NCBI GenBank assembly: GCA_019239785.1
Contig: JAFAZM010000208.1
Coordinates: forward strand, 1 to 10,227
Reading direction: 5' to 3'
Length of the DNA: 10,227 bases
DNA from: Sphingomonadaceae bacterium
GTDB taxonomy: Bacteria; Pseudomonadota; Alphaproteobacteria; Sphingomonadales; Sphingomonadaceae
The first letter of the stretch is position 1, and each line of letters starts with the position of its first letter. Shown here piece by piece: positions 6,415-10,227 of this stretch. Position numbers and translations under genes: made by a program. A model generated the notes under the pieces. That model was not told the DNA's origin. It saw nothing but the letters and a program-made list of their open reading frames with translations, and did not search any database.

Positions 6415-6420
6415 GGAGGA
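6415..6420 (+). promoter_or_regulatory. Ribosome binding site that decides the surA start
   Basis: GGAGGA at 6415-6420 touches the ATG at 6421 and is better spaced for the adjacent ATG at 6424. Both starts give the same signal peptide. An upstream ATG at 6382 would add residues before the signal peptide and lacks such a site. Confidence 0.7.
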
Positions 6421-6423
6421 ATG

Positions 6424-7749
6424 ATGAAGCTGGGTTGGTTACCGAAGGCTGCGATCGTGCTGATCGCGCCGCTACTGTCTATGGTTGCGGCGGCGCAGAA
6501 CGACGCGCCGACCGGGCGGCTCGACATTCCCGACAACGTCCACTTCGTCGGCAAGCAGGATCCGAGCATCCGCAAGGCGACGGCGATCGTGAACGGCGAG
6601 GTCATCACCGGCAGCGACATCGATCAGAGGCTCGCCCTCGTCATCGCCTCGAACAACGCGCCGCCGCCGCCCGAGGAGATGGAACGAGTCCGCGCCCAGG
6701 TGCTGCGCAACCTGATCGACGAGACGCTGCAGATCCAGGCCGCCGCGCAGCAGGACATCACTGTCGATAACAACGAGATCGACGCTTATTACCAGCGGAT
6801 CGCCGGCAGCTTCCACCGCACGCCCGAGGCGTTCAGCGCCTATCTGCGCTCGGTCGGCGCCTCCGACCGCTCGCTGAAGCGCCAGATCCGCGGCGAGCTC
6901 GCCTGGTCGCGCCTGCAGCGCCGCCAGATCGAGCCGTTCGTCAATGTCGGCGACGACGAGGTCCAGCGGGTGATCGCGCGCATCGCCGCCTCGCGGGGGA
7001 CCGCCGAATATCACGTCGCCGAGATCTTCATGTCCGCGACGCCGGAGACGATGGCGCAGGTCCAGGCCAATGCCGCCAATATCGTCCAGCAGATCCGCGG
7101 CGGCGCGAACTTCCAGGCTTATGCCCGGCAATTCTCCGAAGCCTCGACCGCCGCGTTGGGCGGCGACCTCGGCTGGGTGCGGGCGGAGCAGCTTCCCGAC
7201 GAGCTCGCCGCCGCCGTCCAGCAGATGCCGATCGGCTCGGTGAGCCAGCCGATCCCGGTGCCCGGCGGCGTCTCGATCATCGCGCTCGTCGACAAGCGCC
7301 AGATCGGCGTCGCCGATCCGCGCGACGCCGTGCTCAGCCTGATGCAGATGTCGATCACCCTGCCGGCCGGCACCACCCGCGAGCAGGCGGAGCAGCGCGG
7401 CCAGCAATTCGCCTCGACGACGCAGGCGATGGGCGGCTGCGGCCATGCCCAGGCGACCGCGCAGACGCTCGGCGCCGAGGTCGTGGTCAACGACCAGGTG
7501 CGCGTGCGCGACCTGCCGCCGGCGATCCAGCCGATGCTGCTGAACCTCGGCGTCGGCCAGGCGACGCAGCCGTTCGGCTCGCCGGAGCGGCTCAGCGTGC
7601 TGGTCCTGTGCGGCCGCGACGATCCGCCGGCCGCCGCCGCGCCCAATCCCGACCAGATCGCGACCCAGATCGAGCAGGAGCGGGTCCAGCGCCGTGCGCA
7701 GCGCTACCTGCGCGACCTTCGCCGCGACGCGGTGATCGACTATCGCTGA
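6424..7749 (+). CDS. surA: Periplasmic chaperone / peptidyl-prolyl isomerase SurA
   Basis: SurA escorts unfolded outer-membrane proteins, LptD among them in E. coli, to the BAM complex. The 441-residue product has a signal peptide (MKLGWLPKAA, then a hydrophobic core to about residue 23), a SurA N-domain (about 50-175, starting ATAIVNGEVITGSDIDQRLAL), and one clear parvulin domain (about 194-293: YHVAEIFMSA, FSEASTAALGGDLGWV, LPDELAAAV and MPIGSVSQPI). The region 300-400 looks like a second parvulin domain that has lost the typical motifs. It holds the only two cysteines of the mature protein (C339, C396). The C-terminal helix (about 410-441) is the part that packs on the N-domain in E. coli SurA. 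It starts 69 bp after lptD, and its last codons overlap the presumed start of pdxA. ATG 6424 is chosen on ribosome binding site spacing; 6421 is equally possible. Confidence 0.93.
   Translation: MKLGWLPKAAIVLIAPLLSMVAAAQNDAPTGRLDIPDNVHFVGKQDPSIRKATAIVNGEVITGSDIDQRLALVIASNNAPPPPEEMERVRAQVLRNLIDETLQIQAAAQQDITVDNNEIDAYYQRIAGSFHRTPEAFSAYLRSVGASDRSLKRQIRGELAWSRLQRRQIEPFVNVGDDEVQRVIARIAASRGTAEYHVAEIFMSATPETMAQVQANAANIVQQIRGGANFQAYARQFSEASTAALGGDLGWVRAEQLPDELAAAVQQMPIGSVSQPIPVPGGVSIIALVDKRQIGVADPRDAVLSLMQMSITLPAGTTREQAEQRGQQFASTTQAMGGCGHAQATAQTLGAEVVVNDQVRVRDLPPAIQPMLLNLGVGQATQPFGSPERLSVLVLCGRDDPPAAAAPNPDQIATQIEQERVQRRAQRYLRDLRRDAVIDYR
7731..7737 (+). promoter_or_regulatory. Possible ribosome binding site for pdxA inside surA
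   Basis: GGTGATC can pair with the GATCACC near the 3' end of 16S rRNA, the part adjoining the usual anti-Shine-Dalgarno core. It lies 4 bases before the candidate AUC start at 7742. It also encodes surA residues, so the match may be coincidental. Confidence 0.3.
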
Positions 7750-8743
7750 GCGTCGCGCCAATCCCCTCGCCGTCGCGCTGGGCGATCCGGCGGGGATCGG
7801 GCCTGAAGTCATTGCCAAGAGCTGGGAGCGCCGCCGCGAGGCGGGGCTCCCTTCCTTCTTCGCGGTCGGCAGCGTCTCGGCGGTGCGCGCGGTCTGGGAC
7901 GGGCCGATAGACGTCATCGAGGATCCGCACGACGCCTGCTGCCATTTCGAGCGGGCGCTGCCGATCCTCCGGGTCAAGACCGACACCGAGGTCGTGCCCG
8001 GCCAGCCGGACCTCGAAGGGGCGCGCAACGCCCTCGATGCGCTCGAATTCGCGGTCGGCCTGACCCGCGCCGGCACCGCCGCCGGCCTGGTCACCGGGCC
8101 GGTCTCGAAGAAGCAGCTCTACGCGATCGGCTTCGTCCATCCCGGCCAGACCGAGTTCGTCGCCGAGCGCTGCGGGGTGGCGAGCGAGCTGGTCGCAATG
8201 ATGCTTGCCGGACCGTCGCTGAAGGTCGTGCCGGTGACCACCCATGTGCCGCTCCGCGAGGTGCCGGAATTGCTCGGCGTCGAGCGGATCGTCGCCCGCG
8301 GACGCGCCGCCGCGCGCGGCCTGCAGCGCCAGTTCGGGATCGCCGAGCCGAGGCTGGCGGTGGCCGGCTTGAATCCCCATGCCGGCGAGGAAGGCGCGCT
8401 CGGCCGCGAGGAGATCGAGATCATCGGGCCGGCGATCGAGCGGCTGCGCGAGGAAGGCTATGAGGCGAGCGGGCCGCATCCGCCCGACATCTTGTTCAGC
8501 GCGCAGCGGCGGCCGACCTACGATGTGGCGCTCTGCATGTATCACGACCAGGGTCTGATCCCGCTGAAGACGCTCGACTTCGAGGAGGGCGTCAACGTGA
8601 CGCTCGGCCTGCCGATCGCCCGCACCTCACCCGATCACGGCACCGCCTTCGACATTGCCGGCAAGGGACTCGCCGATCCGAGATCGATGATCGCCGCCAT
8701 CCGCACGGCGGGAGACTGCGCGCGCCGGCTCGCCGAGGCGTGA
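7742..8743 (+). CDS. pdxA: 4-hydroxythreonine-4-phosphate dehydrogenase, non-canonical start
   Basis: PdxA oxidises 4-phosphohydroxy-L-threonine in the DXP-dependent vitamin B6 pathway; it is a cytosolic, metal-dependent dimer. Read from 7742 it is 333 residues (E. coli 329) and begins with the conserved NPLAVALGDPAGIGPEVIAK. Further motifs are TGPVSKKQLY, NPHAGEEGALG, YDVALCMYHDQGLIPLKTL and GLPIARTSPDHGTAFDIAGKG. Metal-ligand histidines are at 168, 213 and 268, matching E. coli 166, 211 and 266. Position 136 is Gln in HPGQTEF, where E. coli has His. No ATG, GTG or TTG exists in frame between the stop at 7733-7735 and the GTG at 7883; starting at 7883 would remove 47 residues including GDPAGIGPE. 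AUC at 7742 is my best guess, overlapping the surA end by 8 bases. The gene identity is firm; the start is uncertain. Confidence 0.92.
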   Translation: MAERRANPLAVALGDPAGIGPEVIAKSWERRREAGLPSFFAVGSVSAVRAVWDGPIDVIEDPHDACCHFERALPILRVKTDTEVVPGQPDLEGARNALDALEFAVGLTRAGTAAGLVTGPVSKKQLYAIGFVHPGQTEFVAERCGVASELVAMMLAGPSLKVVPVTTHVPLREVPELLGVERIVARGRAAARGLQRQFGIAEPRLAVAGLNPHAGEEGALGREEIEIIGPAIERLREEGYEASGPHPPDILFSAQRRPTYDVALCMYHDQGLIPLKTLDFEEGVNVTLGLPIARTSPDHGTAFDIAGKGLADPRSMIAAIRTAGDCARRLAEA

Positions 8744-9579
8744 GCGAAGCCGGGACGCTCCCGCCGCTGCGCGAAGTGATCGCGCGCCACGGGCTCAGCG
8801 CTTCGAAGGCGCTCGGCCAGAATTTCCTGCTCGACGAGCAATTGCTGGATCGGATCGCAAGGATACCGGGGCCGCTGGAGGGTGCGCGGGTCTACGAGGT
8901 CGGGCCGGGCCCCGGCGGGCTCACCCGCGCCTTGCTCCGCGCCGGCGCGGAGGTCGTCGCGTTGGAGCGCGACCGGCGCTGCCTGGCGCCGCTCGCCGAG
9001 CTGCAGGCGGCCTTTCCGGGGCGCCTGACCGTGCGCGAGGAGGATGCGCTCGCCATCGATGAGGTGGAAGAGATCGGCCCGGCCCATGTCGTCGCCAACC
9101 TGCCCTACAATGTCGGCACCGCCCTGCTGGTGCGCTGGCTCGGCGGCAAGGCCTGGCCGCCCTGGTGGCGCTCGCTGACCCTGATGTTCCAGCAGGAGGT
9201 GGCGGAGCGGATCGTCGCCCGGCCCGGCAGCGCCGCCTACGGCCGGCTCGCCGTGCTCGCCCAGTGGCGGAGCGCGGCGAAGCTGGCGCTGAAGGTCCAC
9301 CGCTCCGCCTTCGTGCCGCCGCCCAAGGTGATGTCGGCGGTCGTCCATATCGTCCCGGCCGCACAGCCCGAGGGGGTCGATCCGGAGACGCTGGAGCGGC
9401 TCACCGCCGCGGCGTTCGGGCAGAGGCGCAAGATGCTGCGGCGCTCGCTGGCGGCGGTGCCTGGGGCGGTGGCGGCGCTCGAAGGGCTCGGCATCGATCC
9501 CGAGCGCCGGGCTGAGACTTTGTCGGTCGAGGATTTCGTGGCGCTGGGTCAGCGCTTGGCAGAATGCGCCGCAAGATAG
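8740..9579 (+). CDS. rsmA: 16S rRNA (adenine(1518)-N6/adenine(1519)-N6)-dimethyltransferase
   Basis: RsmA (KsgA) dimethylates two adjacent adenines in helix 45 of 16S rRNA using S-adenosylmethionine, a late check in small-subunit assembly. The 279 residues show the family motifs in order: LGQNFLLDEQLLDRIA (residues 25-40), the SAM-binding VYEVGPGPGGLTRALL (51-66), the acidic end of strand 2 in VVALERD (72-78), EEDALAID (100-107), the catalytic NLPYNVGTALL (120-130), and FVPPPKVMSAVVHI (191-204) before the C-terminal helical domain. The start GTG at 8740 overlaps the pdxA stop as GTGA, so its translation is probably coupled to pdxA. The 3' end overlaps the opposing small secreted-protein gene by 31 bp. 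Length and motifs are normal. Confidence 0.97.
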   Translation: MSEAGTLPPLREVIARHGLSASKALGQNFLLDEQLLDRIARIPGPLEGARVYEVGPGPGGLTRALLRAGAEVVALERDRRCLAPLAELQAAFPGRLTVREEDALAIDEVEEIGPAHVVANLPYNVGTALLVRWLGGKAWPPWWRSLTLMFQQEVAERIVARPGSAAYGRLAVLAQWRSAAKLALKVHRSAFVPPPKVMSAVVHIVPAAQPEGVDPETLERLTAAAFGQRRKMLRRSLAAVPGAVAALEGLGIDPERRAETLSVEDFVALGQRLAECAAR

Positions 9580-10031
9580 CGGGTACGGTCGCGAAAAAGC
9601 AGCAGCGCCTGCTCCCGTACGCCGAGCCTGCCAAGCTGCTCCAGCCCCTCTGTCTCGCCGCAAGCGAATTGCATCTTCATCTCGTAGACGCTGCCGGCCT
9701 CGATGCCGTGCGGCGCAGGGTCGCCCGACGACCGCTCGCGCTCCCGGCCATCGGGCCCATAGAAGATTGCATCGACGATCTGCGCGGTGCGGGCCCGGCA
9801 ATCGTAAACGGTCCGGAAGCGTCCCGAGACGATGCCTCGCTCGGTCGCGCGCTCATATTCGCTCGCTTCGCTTATGGTGACGCGATCGCCGGTTCGGCTG
9901 CGGCTCCCCAGGTCGGCATAAGCGGCATATTGGTCGCCGGGATCTCCGGTGACGCTGAGATACCACCAATCCGCGGCCAAGACGGGCGACGGCAGCACGG
10001 CCAGCGCGCTGGCGAGCAGCCGGCGCAACAC
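9549..10031 (-). CDS. Small exported protein, surface-adhesin E-like
   Basis: The product is 160 residues. Residues 1-20 (MLRRLLASALAVLPSPVLAA) form a clear signal peptide with cleavage near ALA/AD. The mature part is small and beta-rich, beginning WWYLSV, with two cysteines (C78 in VYDCRA, C124 in QFACGE) that probably form a disulfide, and a segment FYGPDGRERER...GIEAGSVYEMKMQFACG. This arrangement resembles the surface-adhesin protein E family (PF16747), whose members are small secreted proteins of mostly unknown role; the assignment is a pattern match from memory and is not firm. The start is GTG at 10031 (TTG at 10028 is an alternative). It lies 2 bp after the stop of the upstream minus-strand gene, so the two are probably co-transcribed. 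Its last 31 bp overlap the 3' end of rsmA on the other strand. Confidence 0.75.
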   Translation of the reverse strand: MLRRLLASALAVLPSPVLAADWWYLSVTGDPGDQYAAYADLGSRSRTGDRVTISEASEYERATERGIVSGRFRTVYDCRARTAQIVDAIFYGPDGRERERSSGDPAPHGIEAGSVYEMKMQFACGETEGLEQLGRLGVREQALLLFRDRTRYLAAHSAKR

Positions 10032-10033
10032 CC

Positions 10034-10227
10034 CTAGTTCGGCCGAGGGGTCCGCGCCTGGGCCGGCGGCGGGGCGCCCTGCTCGGGCTGCTGGGCGGCG
10101 AGGACCTCGGCGGGCGGGCCGCGCTGGATCGCGGCGCTGAGCTGCTGCGCCTGCGGGCAGGGCTGATGGCAGAGGGTCTGCACCCGCTCCAGATTGCGGC
10201 GGGCGCGCTCGACGGCGCCGCGCTGGA
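10034..10227 (-). CDS. C-terminal end of an unrecognised protein
   Basis: An open minus-strand frame enters at 10227 and ends at TAG (10034-10036), giving 64 full codons with no internal stop; the start lies outside the window. Visible parts are a charged helical stretch (VERARRNLERVQ), a cysteine pair in TLCHQPCPQAQQL, a short AAIQRGPPAEVLAAQQ, and a Pro/Ala-rich tail ending RTPRPN. The pattern NLxRVxxLCxxxCPxxxxLxxAI reminds me of the ends of some sphingomonad tetratricopeptide-repeat proteins, but too little is present to name it. It lies 2 bp upstream of the adhesin E-like gene, which suggests one operon. Coding status rests on the open frame and this tight spacing. Confidence 0.55.
   Translation of the reverse strand, partial: QRGAVERARRNLERVQTLCHQPCPQAQQLSAAIQRGPPAEVLAAQQPEQGAPPPAQARTPRPN

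Noticed and set aside
6472..8094. Minus-strand open frame of 540 codons across surA and pdxA
   Set aside because: It crosses two firmly identified plus-strand genes, is Arg/Ala/Asp-rich and has no domain.

Overview
The window looks like a chromosomal housekeeping segment of a high-GC alphaproteobacterium, most likely a sphingomonad (Sphingomonas, Sphingosinicella or Rhizorhabdus type). The basis is the gene set and order (ndk, pepA, then divergent lptD-surA-pdxA-rsmA), the protein sequence style, and an intergenic inverted repeat of a kind that I remember from sphingomonad genomes. No transposase, integrase, phage gene, tRNA, rRNA or CRISPR array is visible.

Layout. Positions 1-1077 (minus strand) hold the start of a secreted protein, probably a second SGNH/GDSL-type protein, and upstream of it a membrane-anchored DUF459-type SGNH hydrolase; the two overlap in a TGATG junction. 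The gap 1078-1406 carries a good promoter for this pair, an 11-bp palindrome just upstream of that promoter, and a 96-bp element with 17-bp inverted ends close behind ndk. ndk is at 1407-1829 (minus). A SnoaL-like cyclase-fold protein (1946-2416, plus) lies between ndk and pepA and runs 13 bp into the 3' end of pepA (2404-3876, minus). From my memory of related genomes, holC often sits next to pepA; it is not here.

The main block is on the plus strand: lptD (LPS transport to the outer membrane), surA (periplasmic chaperone for outer-membrane proteins, LptD being a known client in E. coli), pdxA (vitamin B6 synthesis) and rsmA (16S rRNA dimethylation). surA, pdxA and rsmA are packed tightly: pdxA appears to begin inside the last codons of surA, and the pdxA stop overlaps the rsmA start as GTGA. 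The envelope genes lptD and surA are thus linked to a B6 gene and a ribosome-maturation gene, as in many proteobacteria.

After rsmA, two minus-strand genes converge on it: a small exported two-cysteine protein resembling the surface-adhesin E family (overlapping rsmA by 31 bp) and, 2 bp upstream of it, the C-terminal end of an unrecognised protein that runs off the window.

The most notable oddity is pdxA: the conserved N-terminal GDPAGIGPE motif lies in an open frame with no ATG, GTG or TTG before it, so the gene either starts at a near-cognate codon (AUC at 7742 fits best) or has lost its start. I found no convincing new multi-gene system; the rest is conserved core genome plus small regulatory or repeat signals.
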